From assembly GCA_009103225.1 (NCBI GenBank), contig RHPI01003369.1, positions 119,893-183,892 of the forward strand: 64,000 nt of DNA, written 5' to 3'. Every line of letters begins with the position of its first letter. Within the stretch, counting starts at the first letter, position 1. This stretch comes from Chlorokybus atmophyticus (taxonomy: Eukaryota; Streptophyta; Chlorokybophyceae; Chlorokybales; Chlorokybaceae). This document shows, piece after piece, positions 12,201-24,100 of this stretch. Both the position numbers and the translations under genes were made by a program. The notes beneath the pieces were generated by a model. It was given only the letters and a program-made list of their open reading frames with translations, did not search any database and had not been told where the DNA came from.

Positions 12201-13206
12201 CAGGGCGAAGATTGCAAATACTGGTGTGAGGAACTCGCTGTTGGTCGCACCAATGCCCACCGCTTCAACTTCACAAGTACGCATGTCTGTTTGAGCAACA
12301 TTTGCCTTTGAGTCGTGGTGACCCCATGTGAGTTTTTTACTGACCGTTGGTATTGCAGATTCTTGGCAACAATGAGTGCTTTGAGCCCTATACGTCGAAC
12401 ATATACGCGCGGCGCGTGCTGAGGTATGCGTGGTTTGCTGCGTGATGCTATGTTGAGCACAGAAAACAGTCGTGCTCATTTGGTTTGTCTGCAGTGGCGA
12501 GTTCACCGTGGTGAACCAGCACCTCCTCTCCGACCTCACTGAGTTGAGTCTGTGGGACTCGAGTCTCAAAAACACGCTGATTGCGCACAACGGCAGCGTG
12601 CAGCAGCTACCCATCCCTGATAAACTCAAGGCCATATACAAGTAAGCATGTTGTTTACTGAACATCATCATAGTGTAGTCGTGGTGTGCATGCGATGTGT
12701 TCCCAACGGCAGTATGACAGGGGTGACTAATCATGTTTGATGTTCAGAACTGTGTGGGAGATAAAGCAGAGGACTCTGGTCGACATGGCGGCGGACCGGG
12801 GTGCATTTATTGATCAGTCGCAGTCGTTCAACGTGCACATGAGCGACCCGAACTATGGGAAGCTTACGTCGTTGCACTTTTACGGCTGGAAGAAGGGCCT
12901 CAAGACAGGCATGTACTACCTCCGCACGCGCGCAGCTGCCGACGCCATCAAGTTCACTGTCGATGCGTCACAACTCAAGGTAAAAAGCACAACTTGTCTA
13001 TGTGTGCCAAGGCAGCAGTCTTGACATGTAATGTGAATGTTCTGTTAACTTGTGTTTGGTGACGTTGGCAGGCGTCTGAGGCATTGGCAGCAAAGCAGGT
13101 GCTGCAACAGCAGCAACAGCACTCAGAAGCCGAGCGCGAGGCGCAGATGGCTGCTATGGTGTGCTCATTGGAAAACAAGGACGCGTGCTTGTCTTGCGGC
13201 AGTTAG
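9239..13206 (+). CDS. RNR1: ribonucleoside-diphosphate reductase large subunit
   Basis: Class I ribonucleotide reductase large (alpha) chain, which reduces ribonucleoside diphosphates to deoxy forms for DNA synthesis. Exons: 9239-9364, 9458-9559, 9639-9788, 9897-9992, 10070-10237, 10326-10643, 10758-10988, 11081-11180, 11284-11447, 11683-11847, 11940-12050, 12124-12276, 12359-12423, 12495-12641, 12748-12979, 13072-13206. They sum to 2463 bases, 820 residues, all phases consistent. The N-terminal ATP cone starts [19 protein letters not shown]. Catalytic landmarks include [53 protein letters not shown] (radical-site region), [12 protein letters not shown] and [16 protein letters not shown]. The tail ends CLSCGS, the conserved redox cysteine pair. 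Length is usual for eukaryotes (about 800). Intron 7 starts GC rather than GT (CAG|GCATGT at 10989). Confidence 0.97.
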
Positions 13207-14513
13207 CGCCAGCATTGGCACAACAGCACACAAAGTCCTGTCACAGCACACAGACGCACAGGCGGCGGCTGTGGCGAGAACGGTTAGATGCAATACAATG
13301 CGATCAAGGGTGGCATTGACTGTTGTCAATGCTACCCTTGCAAATTAGGTAGTTTCTCTAGCCTGGGCGATAGGTCCAGCTATGTACATGACATATTCAT
13401 GCCTGCATTAGGCAGATTGCTGTTTTATAATGTAAAGGTTTTCCATTTCCACTGGTTTTGTGTTGTGTGCATGTTTGTGGCGAACAATTTCAAAACTCTT
13501 ATGCAAACACCATTAGACACATTCGCATCCCAGATTGTAAGCGATAATCGTCTGCCCGGTCACATGCTTCCTGTATTCTGGACATCGCCACTGCGCACTA
13601 AACTGCACGCAATGCAAACTCTGCATCATGTCTGCATGGCCATTACATACTGCATTTTTCACAAACAATGCTGGTTAGTCTGTACAACCTTGTCAGCGGT
13701 TTTCCAAGAAAATGCCAGCAATCATGGCCAACGACATATGTGTGGTCCTTTAACTGCTTGTTTTCCTGGTGCTGCTCCTTGGTGTTGCTACAACATGATG
13801 AGAACACCATCCTGTTATTGCATTGTCGTGACAACCGTCGCGCAGTCCATATAGAGAATACACACGATGCATTTGCACTCCTTGCTGATATGTGCAGTTG
13901 CTGCTGCCGAACGCGCCAGGCGAACTCATATGAAAACGAAGCACAAGAAGCAGGCATGAGCGGCTTCTGCTAATCAATGCATGCTCAATCCTTGATGTAC
14001 ATGACTCCAGGCCGGACCTAACTGCAACTCGGCAGCATTACGCTTACTGTATGCGCATGTCACATGACTGCAGCACACCAACGACCAAGGCCAACATGCG
14101 CAAGCAAGTGGACATACGCATGTTCCCAAATCTTACAACAATTGACTCCTCTTGCAAAGCCAAAGCAAAAATGCAAGTACCAGACAACTCTAGCCTTCAC
14201 TTGAGGCCTGGCGCAACTGCTTGAACTACACACTGCGTGTTGTGTCAACTCAACAACAAAGACCAACCACACGGACACTTCTTGTTCAACATCTTATTGA
14301 ACTCGAATCACCACGTTACCACTACAAACTAACCTACACTAACCTACAATTTGTACAAGGGCAGCCTGATGGCCTTTGAGTCCAGTCATTGCACACCGTC
14401 GCGAAATGCATCTGACTCTGCATCACTGAAAGCGAGTCCTTCAATTGTCATCGGCCCAATGTTCACTGCAAAACAGGAGGAGCCCACAATAAGAAACAAA
14501 CGAGGATGGCAGA
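13207..14513. other. intergenic, no gene recognised
   Basis: Lies between the RNR1 stop and the 3' end of the minus-strand gene beginning near 14514. Open frames exist on both strands but lack codon bias, splice support or family resemblance. Confidence 0.5.
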
Positions 14514-14695
14514 CTAGAGGATCATTGATGGATGCAAAGGCTTTGCTTTAGTAACAACTTCTGCTACGCGCCTGTGTGTGTTGAGTGTATGCAGCACGTG
14601 ATGCAAACAGACGCACCACAAGCTCACGCAAAAGATGTTTTCGCAAGTACCAACAGCAACAAAAGGGGCACATGATGGCCGCATGTATACTCCTT

Positions 14696-14729
<34 letters not shown>

Positions 14730-15612
14730 CAATTACAGTAAGAAGTTTGTCCTATGCACAACAGATACACAGCTCACACAGAACCACATAAGCACACGCA
14801 AGCGTGGGTGTGCATTGTGTACCTACGGCGCCTCTTCCAACCAACCTCGGGTGCGTCTTTTGCAAATGAGCGTCGGCATCAGCATCTGCCTTCAGCTCCC
14901 TGCACCTGAAGCTCACCTTGAGGGTACTCTTTGCCTCACTGGCCGCCCTCACTACCTCTTCATCCCACCTGTAAGGTGCACATCAGTACACTCGCGCTCA
15001 ACTCGCAACACACGAACACATGCTGCAAGTAGATGTACACACATACAGCATAAGCACAACCAACCAAGATGGTGGCGACGAAATGACAATGCTATGATAC
15101 TCACCCGTGTGCGGTGCTGGTGGTAGCGAATTTGGCTGCATCCGAGCCCGACTGTTCCACAACAACGCGGCGCTCTTTGTTTGTCTGTATGATGTTGGCA
15201 CTCAGCTCGTGCAACGCGACGCTGCTTGTGTGGTGTCGTTGTGTTGAATGCAGCGTTCAGTACCGCAAAGTCGAGTATGGCAAGGCTGAGCAGCCGATGA
15301 TCCTCCCCGTGACTGCACTCGCGCTCACATGGCAATTCTGCACACAAGCAGTAGCCACTTAGACCAACTAAACATGCTTGCACCCACACACACGTGCACC
15401 AGCATGCACGCGCACACACACACATGTATAATGACCAAACTGCTACCACATAAGCAATGAACCTACACACGCAGTAGCTCATACCATGCATGCTGTAGCA
15501 GCTCACCGTGTCCGACCAGGCCGAAGCAGCTACGCGAGGCAGCATCAACGAAGTGCCCAGACACTTGGCCGCTCGGCAGAAACGCCAGAGAAGCCACTCC
15601 CCGATAATCCAT
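14514..15612 (-). CDS. hypothetical multi-exon protein
   Basis: Not recognised. Exons that join in phase: from ATG 15612 (MDYRGVASLAFLPSGQVSG...SCFGLVGH) to a donor near 15510; about 15349-15107, containing HRLLSLAILDFAVLNAAFN and ending in a GTGAGT donor; and about 14971-14910 (WDEEVVRAASEAKSTLK). The last exon is uncertain. One option ends KPLHPSMIL with TAG at 14516-14514. Upstream of 15612, an acidic, Ala/Pro-rich open frame (to about 15859, with LDEEEEEGG) could be an earlier exon. The small protein has one hydrophobic patch (LAILDFAVL). An (AT)n run lies in the last intron at 14698-14726. Confidence 0.4.
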
Positions 15613-16174
15613 AGCACTCCTTCGTTCGAGACTTTGAGCTGAGGCGTTTAAGCTGGGGGTTGACAAGTGAACCTCTCTCTTTCACTTGTGGTGGAAGTGG
15701 GCGAGCAGGGCGAACACCCTCAGCAGCGCCGGGAGCACCCGCAGCAGCCGGAGAAGCTGCAGGATGCCTGTGAAGATCAGCAGCGGCATCCGCCCTCCTT
15801 CCCTCTGCGCCCCCCTCCTCCTCCTCCTCGTCCAGCTCCTCGCCGTTGCCTTCCCGCACAGCAATGCTTGCTGCACTCTGTATGTAGCCTGGCTATAGGA
15901 ATGCGACACCATCCATTGCCATGGACTACGCCATGCAGAACGTCTTGTGCTGCAGCAGTAGGGCGTATAGCAATGTCACATTTCACATCTCACAGGACAT
16001 ACGTATAGCAAGCTGAGTCTTCACTTAACTTGTTAGGAATACTTGATGCTTATAACAAAGCCTGAAAGAAGGCAGGTTGTTGCCGCTGTGTTTGTCGTCG
16101 GCGGCAAGGAGGGTGGCGGCGACAAGGGCGGGGTGCTTGTCGTCGTTTACAGGGAGACAAAGTGACATAGCGAG

Positions 16175-18281
16175 ATGGCTAGCCGGGGAGGCGGCGCCGG
16201 TTACGACCGCCACATCACCATCTTTTCTCCTGAGGGCCGCCTCTACCAAGTTGGTGAGTGTGGTCATGCTGTTGTTTGGTATCATCCTACCCCTCCTCCT
16301 CCTCCTTCTCACTATTTTGCCACAACGCAGAGTATGCCTTCAAGGCGGTGAAGGCCGGGGGGCTGACTTCAATCGGCGTACGGGGCAAAGACAGCGTCTG
16401 CGTCGTCACACAGAAGAAAGTTCCAGTTGAGTAATTGTGCTGCTTGTGGGTATTGTGGTTGTGAAATCAATCTGGTTGCATCACCCTCTTGCATGCGTAT
16501 ACACCAGTGAGAAATCTACGCACATACTGCTAGGATGTGCTGTTGAACATGCATGCCAAGTTTGTGTGCAAGCGTTCATATCGTTGCCATCAGGGTGCTG
16601 TTAGGGTTGGGATGTGGGTCACGGGAGTCAAGCAGCGTATCAATATAAAGTCTAGGTGTTTGTCTATATTGCTTGCTGTATGTTACCGTATGATGTTGTG
16701 TCCTTACATGTTCGTGTTGTGTTGGTCAACATGTGTGTTGTATGCGCAGTTGTATCTGAGCATGTTGCTGTATCATATGTGTGTATGAGCTTGTTATGGC
16801 AAAAGCCTCACTTCGTATCCATGCTGATGCTCGCAGGACAAGCTTTTGGACCCGACCAGCGTCACTCACTTGTACAGCATAACCAACTACATTGGTGCTC
16901 TTGTCACGGGCATGATTGGTGAGTTGCTGCAGTGTAACGCATTGCTTAACATGATGTTTTGGCCGCAGCTTGAAACGCAAGCATTGAGTTGTAGTTGATA
17001 TGATATTCTTTGTGCAGCGGATGCAAAGTCACTTGTACAGAAGGCGCGCTCGGAAGCAGCAGAGTTCCGCTACAAGTTTGGTTACGAATGTCCTGTAGAC
17101 TACCTTGCACGGCGGTACGTTTGCGCGCGTGCCATTGTGGTGTACCTGTACGCGCGCTTGTGGGTGCGTGCATGTATGTGCATGGGTTTGTGTGCATGTA
17201 TGCATAAGCACATGCACGCGCCCATGTATATGTGTGTCAGTGTAACTGTTGATATTTGTATGGGTAGATGGGTGTTCATGTCTGTGTCTATTGCATGGCA
17301 ACTGTTGAAAATGGTGTTCATCATACCAACTGTTGCTACTTGGCAGGTTGGCTGATCAGTCGCAAGTGTACACGCAACATGCATACATGCGGCCGCTCGG
17401 CGTAGGTATGGGTCTCTGTGGAAGAAGTCCGGCTATATGCTGCCTGTTGTGACCAACACATCGCTGCATTGCATCAGTACTGTGCTGCAGTGTTTCCAGA
17501 TATTGACTGTGGTTACACATTGCAGCGGTCATCCTTGTTGGCATTGATGATGAGCTCGGGCCCCAGCTGTTCAAGGCTGACCCTGCTGGTTACTTTGTTG
17601 GCTACAAGGTACAGAGTTAATCTTCACAAAGCTTGTGCTGCGTTGATGTTGACAGCATGTGTGCATACATGCATGCGTGGTGTTGAACTGGAGAAGTGGC
17701 CATAGTGTACATGTCTGTCGTGTCTGCATGCGTGCGCGTGTGTTTGATAACAAAACTCTACAGGCCACAAGCGCTGGTGCCAAGGAGCAGGAGGCTACCA
17801 ACTTTCTAGAGAAGAAAATGAAGAACGATGCCAAGTTCTCATATGATGAGACTGTACAGGCGAGTTGTTGCCATACAACTGTTTGCTTTGTATTGGTTTT
17901 GCAGAGCGCATCAAGCAAGCTATCCTGCTGCCTCACCAAATTACACTCGCACATCAATTCGTGATTGGGGGATTGTGTTACTGCTTCTGTTGTATTCTCA
18001 TGGGTTTCTGCTACACAGACCGCCATTTCTGCATTGCAATCAGTCCTATCAGAAGATTTCAAGGCGTCCGACCTAGAGGTCAGTTGCATAAGCATGGCGT
18101 CATCTTGCAAAGTCGGTTTGCCTAGAAACAGGATTAGGCGATTGGTACTGGTAATTGACAACAACACTATATATTGCAGGTTGGTGTTGTCAAGGCAGGC
18201 ACAGACAAGGATAGAGTCTTTCGCGTTCTGTCGAATGAAGAAGTCGAGGCGCATCTGACAGCCATCAGCGAACGCGATTAG
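16175..18281 (+). CDS. PSMA6: 20S proteasome subunit alpha type 6 (alpha-1 in plants)
   Basis: Structural alpha-ring subunit of the 20S proteasome core. Exons: 16175-16253, 16331-16425, 16837-16918, 17018-17114, 17347-17405, 17526-17608, 17764-17859, 18019-18078, 18180-18281; 753 bases, 250 residues, phases consistent. It starts [20 protein letters not shown]; the [20 protein letters not shown] block is the alpha-subunit signature that gates the ring. [39 protein letters not shown] and [10 protein letters not shown] follow the plant PAA pattern. The end LTAISERD is typical of the family. The intron after residue TVQ uses a GC donor (CAG|GCGAGT at 17860). Intron 2 begins GTTGAG. Confidence 0.97.
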
Positions 18282-20450
18282 CGCTGCAATGGTTGGGGAC
18301 ACGCTGTCATTTTCAACACATGCTCGCTAGTAACAGCTGCTTTGCTGGGGCAGTTTGCACAGTTGGCTGCTGCTCTTACTTGCATGGCTGCTGTTGTTCT
18401 GCTCTGCCGAGCACGCGTGCATTGTTGGCAATTGTTGATGCTGTTCTGTCATAGCCTCATGGCATGCAGGGTCAATCACCCCGTCGGAAGTGTAGTCAGG
18501 GGTGCGTGCGTTATGTGTGGCTGTCGTGTGCTGCCATTTGGGCTACCATTCTGATGGTCTAATGCTATGGTAGTCACATTTGCATGATCAGAATTGCTTG
18601 ATGCTGTTGTCCTCAATGCTGCACATGCAGTGCAGCACTGACATTATCACTGCCCCATCACTGACATGATTACTGCCCACCAATGCCCTCATCTCAACAC
18701 GTCCAGTTATACTTGTGCAATTGTGCTATACCCAACACAATGAAAGCCTCCCCAAGGAGTTCTGCGGGTTCATAGACCAAAACCTTGAAGCACTCTGCAT
18801 GTGCCCGCGATTGGTACACAACAAACCACACAATAACTTCGTAATTAAGTATACAGCACCTCCCAGCAAGGAACACCGTGATGAAGTTATTACTCAAGAT
18901 GGGTTACTAGTGCAGTGACACCTGCCATACTCTCAACCGATTGAAAATAGGGCCCATCCAAATGTTGATTACACTCTACATACCAACTCCAAGTATACAA
19001 AAGATTTAATGCCTCATATGCTGCATGCAAGTTGTCATGCATCATCACACACATAGTGACACACCAAACACACATAGCAAACAACATCTTATATAATTCA
19101 CCACCGGTCTATACTATTTACACTACTACCAACCGGAATCCCTTCCCTCCCCCACATCGCCACCTCCACCCACTCTGTGCTCGCCTACCATGCACTGCAA
19201 TTGCCGCTAGGCAGCACTGCTTGTACGTGAGGGTTAGGGTCAGCGTGCATGCAGCATGCATGACGTCAGCACGACACTGCATGTGCAGTTGAGGTTGACG
19301 CTGTGTGTGTCACTCCGGTGACATGGGCAGATGGAACTGCTCCCCATGTTCTTGCCAGCGTCTTTTACTTGGCCCTCGTCCTGCTCCCGCAGCTGGAGGT
19401 CGTGCACTGCCTTGTATGGCTGACGGGGTTGGCGCTACACCTACCAACTACCCGAACTATGCATGCATGGTGCCCCCGGCCAAGCACCTCTAACATCAGC
19501 ACCAGCATTCAGTCGCACTCCACACCAGTCACACGCACCACATTCACCATACCAACCACTCAGCATACATCCCTATGCCTTGACATAGGGTAGCCTAGCG
19601 CTCACTCCCCGCCAGCCAGTGCGTGGTGTGTACAAAAGATTTAATGCCTCATATGCTGCATGCATATGCACAAAACCACAATAGACTTAATGGTGAAACC
19701 TGGCAGAACTAGCTACTACCCCTTCTAACCCTACAACATGCAACAGGGAAACAACACATCCTATATCTCATCCAGCCGCGGCGCATCGCCTGCTTAATCA
19801 TCAGCTGCATGCTCCTCCCTATCACTAGCATACCCTGCTTCACCCTCATCTTTCCAATCACGCGTCATGATGTTTGCTGCTACTATTTCTAGTATAGTCT
19901 ACCGTCATTGTGTCCGTTTTCACTGCACCTTTGTTGTTTATCTATCAATACGGATCACGCCAACAGTAACAGGAGACACACATCTTCAAAGCTGTAACGC
20001 TGCCACGCACATTGCGTGGTAGGTTGCTGGTTTCCACATGCCAGCACTCCTATGATAGCCATCCATCTGCCTCAGACTGCAGAGCTCGCTTGCTGCATGA
20101 TATAAGGTATATAGCTCAAGAGTGCAAGATGCGTGCGTGCCAACCAAGCAAACAGTCCGCAATCACATAAACCCAAGCACATGCGAATCAATCAACAAGC
20201 AAGGCAACAAATTAGGGGCCCAGAGCAGCGCTCCACACTACTGGTATGCAAAAACATGCATACGCCGTGCTATCAACGGCACAAGCTGCGATGTTCATCT
20301 GAATGTCGTGTCCAATAGTAACACCCCACCAGGTCTGATAACGGCGACAATGACATCAACAGCAGCAGCACATTGTTGTTATGCTTGAAAGTTGTTGTTG
20401 CCAACAATATCATTGAAGCCATTCATGGTAAAATGTTTGGTGTGATTGTT
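18282..20450. other. intergenic; repeats and ligase-gene fragment
   Basis: No intact gene. A block of about 34 bases, ACAAAAGATTTAATGCCTCA and onward through GCTGCATGCA, occurs twice (about 18996 and 19632). An open frame at 18715-18918 (LPKEFCGFIDQNLEAL...) has no support beyond being open. A decayed ligase fragment is listed separately. Confidence 0.5.
19675..19860 (-). pseudogene. decayed fragment of the LIG6-like gene 3' end
   Basis: This matches 44280-44466, the 3' flank and last-exon end of the SNM1-ligase gene. On the minus strand it encodes DWKDEGEAGYASDREEHAAD, then a TAA stop where the parent has GAA, then a tail ending RLDEI and TAG at about 19763. Identity is high through about 100 coding bases and weaker in the flank. 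Only this end of the gene is present, so it is a segmental copy. Confidence 0.85.
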
Positions 20451-21093
20451 TTCAACAATGGCAGCAGTGTGCTACAACATTACTAGTATTGCAGTACATG
20501 GCACTTGTTTAGCGCGTGTTGCATGCTGCATGCAAGCAGCAACGAGCTGGCCGGCACCAGCGGCAGCGGCGGTGGCGTTGACCACGCCGCTGTGGTGGTG
20601 CACGCCAACGCTGATAATGCGGACAACGACAGCGCGGGCGACGTGGGAAAATCACGCTTCCACGTCATCGTCCTCTGGCTCTGACCAGCCACCAGCCGCT
20701 GCCGCCTTCAGGTCAGCAACCAGGGCTTGATGTGGGCTGCAAGCTTGCTCCCGTGCAGCTCAGTCACTGGGTTGGTTGCCGCATGCGTCATCTGCCTTGC
20801 TTTGTTGCAAACCAACGCAGTGTCTGATTGATTGGCTTGCGAATTAACAAGTTGCATGCAACACATGCCCATCCTCTCATCAACTGTGCAGCATGCGTTT
20901 AAAGTGGCTCAAAGCTTTCAGTGTTCCCTATATTACAACCATTAGCAGCACCTTAGTAACTTGGCGGCAGTCAACCTTTAGGTGTTTCAGCGCCTGTTTC
21001 TACTGTGTGACAGTGAATATGCATGCAAGTTTAGCTGTCGCATTCAGTGTTTCTGTGTTTCAGCACCTGCTTTTAGTGCGTGACAGTGACCTT

Positions 21094-21113
21094 CCCCCCC
21101 CCCCCCCCCCCCC
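21094..21113. repeat. poly(C) run of about 20
   Basis: An uninterrupted C tract of about 20 bases, a hard sequence for any platform; its length should not be trusted. Confidence 0.8.
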
Positions 21114-21148
21114 TTCCGCTTCCCTTCACACAATCGCTGCAAACGCAG

Positions 21149-24100
21149 GTTCATCTTGAACCAGTTGAAGCCAAGCAAGCAGCCGCCACCAAACAGCAGA
21201 CGTTACGAAGTTACAAGTGCACAGCCAGCAGCAAGCGAGACGAGCGACAAGGCAGTGAAGGCAAGCAGCAGCAGCAGCAGCGGGCAAGTGTTTCACTGCT
21301 GCCGGCTTTGACGAGACAGTACTTCCTTAGCAGGGCGGAGAGCCTGCTGCAACTGGCAGGCTCACAAACCTCGCAATCACCGTCACCGTCACCAACACGG
21401 ATAAAGTCAAGAACAGGTGAGTTGAGTGATTGGTCGGTTATTTGTGTGTATGCCTTATGAATGTTTGTTTAAATACCAGTAATACCAGTGAGCAACATGT
21501 TGGCTTGCGGCAGGTTATGTTTTGATTGGTGGCAATCCATTGAAGGAGCTGACGCTGCTCATACAAGAAACTAGCAAGTCAAGGTTGCCGCTCGCAGAGA
21601 AGAGCGCTACTGCACTGGCTGGTGAGAAGGCGGGAGGGGGGGGGGGACCTAACACGTACATGCATGCATGCACACAATCTCTGTCAACTGCTGTAACGCA
21701 CCAACAAACGGCTTGTGTCAACTATACTGCGGTCATTTCAACATACCCTTTGCGCAATAACTTGCTTTGCAGCTGGGTTCAACATATTGTTTTGGGCGTT
21801 GTGACTGGACCTGGTCAGATGTTGATGTGTGTTGTGTAAGCAGTGTTGCAGTTGGCAGTAGCGTCTAGCAAAGCCTGTAGTGTGCATGTTGGCGCCATTG
21901 TTGGGGTGAGTAAAATGTGCACATGCATTCTTGAGCGGACATGAAGGCGTAGGCACATGTGCCTTGAGGTATGCGTCATCTGCACACATGTGCACCAGCA
22001 TGCAGGCAGAGACTCTAACAAGTCCATGCGCACGAGCATGGACGCACAAACATAACCACAGGCACCTAGTTACAAGCCCACACCCGCGCACGCGCACTCA
22101 CAAGAACAAGCGCAGGACATGCACATGTGCACATGTGCATGCAACTATATGCACATACATGATCAGGCACACTGCGTGCGCGCGCTCATGCACATATGCA
22201 CACGTCACAGGTGTGCACGCGTGCGTCCAACCTAGATGCCTGCAAGCCCTTGACATAGCGCGCACAGCCAATGTACCACTCAACAGCCGAATGTACACGC
22301 CTTTTCTCAAAGCTCTCTGCGACACTGGCCGACACAAAGAGGCGTTGCTTCAACTCTACGTGAGTCTCTTATGGTGAAGGTTGTCAAGACACCACATGTA
22401 TGTCATGTTGCTTTGCAGAGGTTGCTGCATGAAGGCGTCACACCCGACACCATTCTATTCAATGCGCTGCTGGATGGGGTTTTCAGTGTGGCAGACATGC
22501 AACAGATCTTGTCCAAAATGGAGACTGCGGGTGTTTGCCCAGACGAGCGCAGTTACAGGTAGGCCCGCGCTATAGAGAACTTTTACCCAAAAATCACACA
22601 GTTGCATACGCGCGCGTGTGTTTGCCAAAATGATCTCCATATTGCAAATACTGTTGTCGTATGTCATGTTGTTTATGCGCCTGTTCTAGTTAACCTGCGG
22701 TTGTCAAGCATTGCTATTCTGACTTACTAGTCTTGTAATGCTCCTGTTTTCACTGGCTTGTTTTCATAGATTGGTGTTTCTAATAGATTCTGTGGCATTT
22801 GTCCTTGTTTACTGCCCTTACTGACTCCTCTTGCAGCGCTATCATACGCTGTCACGGTGATGCTGGCAAAACTACTCATGATCAATACCTTTGGAATGCT
22901 TCATCGAGGCATTCGCCCGACGCCATTCACGTTCAACTCCTTGATTCGTGGTACGTGGTACGTACGTACGTGTTGCCACAGAGCCCATCTTGCGACAACT
23001 CAACGAAGTACACCACATTCCAACAACGTGCAGTGTACGCGCAACTGGGACAAGTGGACAGCATACGCAAAGCCATGCACAAGATGAGGTCCGATGGCCT
23101 CGCTCCCGACACGTACACTTACAACTTGATGTTGCAGGCGCACGCGTGATGCGCGCAATTATGCGGACTATGTCGATTTCAAGGGGTGTGTGTGTCATGT
23201 ACTGTCCTCTTGTTGCATTATGAGCTATAGGGTATGTGGCAATGTTGGTCGTTGGAAACTAGGAGATGGAGAGGAGTGGTGTGAGGCTGGACACGGTCAC
23301 GTTTAACACGCTTTTGGATATCGGCGTGGGGGCCAACCAGTTTCGTCTCAATGACAGTATCCGCCAAGTAATGCGTAGGTAATGGCTGTGTGATGACGCT
23401 AATTTTCTTGTGTGGTACATGTTGTTTCTGTTGTGTAGTTTTTCACACCTAATGCATTGAGCTGAGGTACTTTCACTCAACTCATTATCAGGTATCAAGT
23501 GCGGGCTGATGGCTTCACGTATGCAGGTATACCTGTAAAACCACTATGTTATTGTGTTGGGTTGGGTTACGTAAGTTTGAGTTTAAGTGCACACACCACA
23601 CTAAGTGCATTTATGTGACTTTGCAGCATTGCTGCGCGCGGCTGGGTATGCGCGCAACAGCGCGAAGCTTGTTAACGTGCTGGAGCTGATGGACAAAGAG
23701 CAGTGCCACCATGACCATGTGGTAAGAAATGTCCCTATGCGTGCGCGCGAGTGTGCACGTGTATCCTTATCACACACTGGACACATTTTGATTGGTGTGC
23801 ACACCCGCAGAGCTTGCGCACAGCGCTATTTGCGTGCATACGATGCGGTGAGGCGGGCCTCGCCCTGAGGATGCAGCGGCGGATGATCACTGAAGGCCAC
23901 CCGCCGCCTCTACCAGTCACTGACATCTTTTTTATGGTAAGACTCGCGTGCATTATGTCCAAAATTTTGACCTTGGGTGTTGCTCAACATGTTGCTGATG
24001 TGCATGTGTGAGTTTGTCACGCCTGTCAGTGCGCCAATGCAGCGGTTACAAAGGGCTTTTTGGATGCGGACGACAGGTTGCCGGCTTTCATATCTGAGAT

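Noticed and set aside
12487-13206. RNR1 ending early or being frame-broken at its GC-donor intron
   Set aside because: All sixteen exon phases agree and the C-terminal CLSCGS redox tail is present, so the gene is intact.
22064-22200. Protein-coding reading of the GCACATGTGCA-rich stretch
   Set aside because: It is an intron of the PPR gene made of CA/TG alternation.
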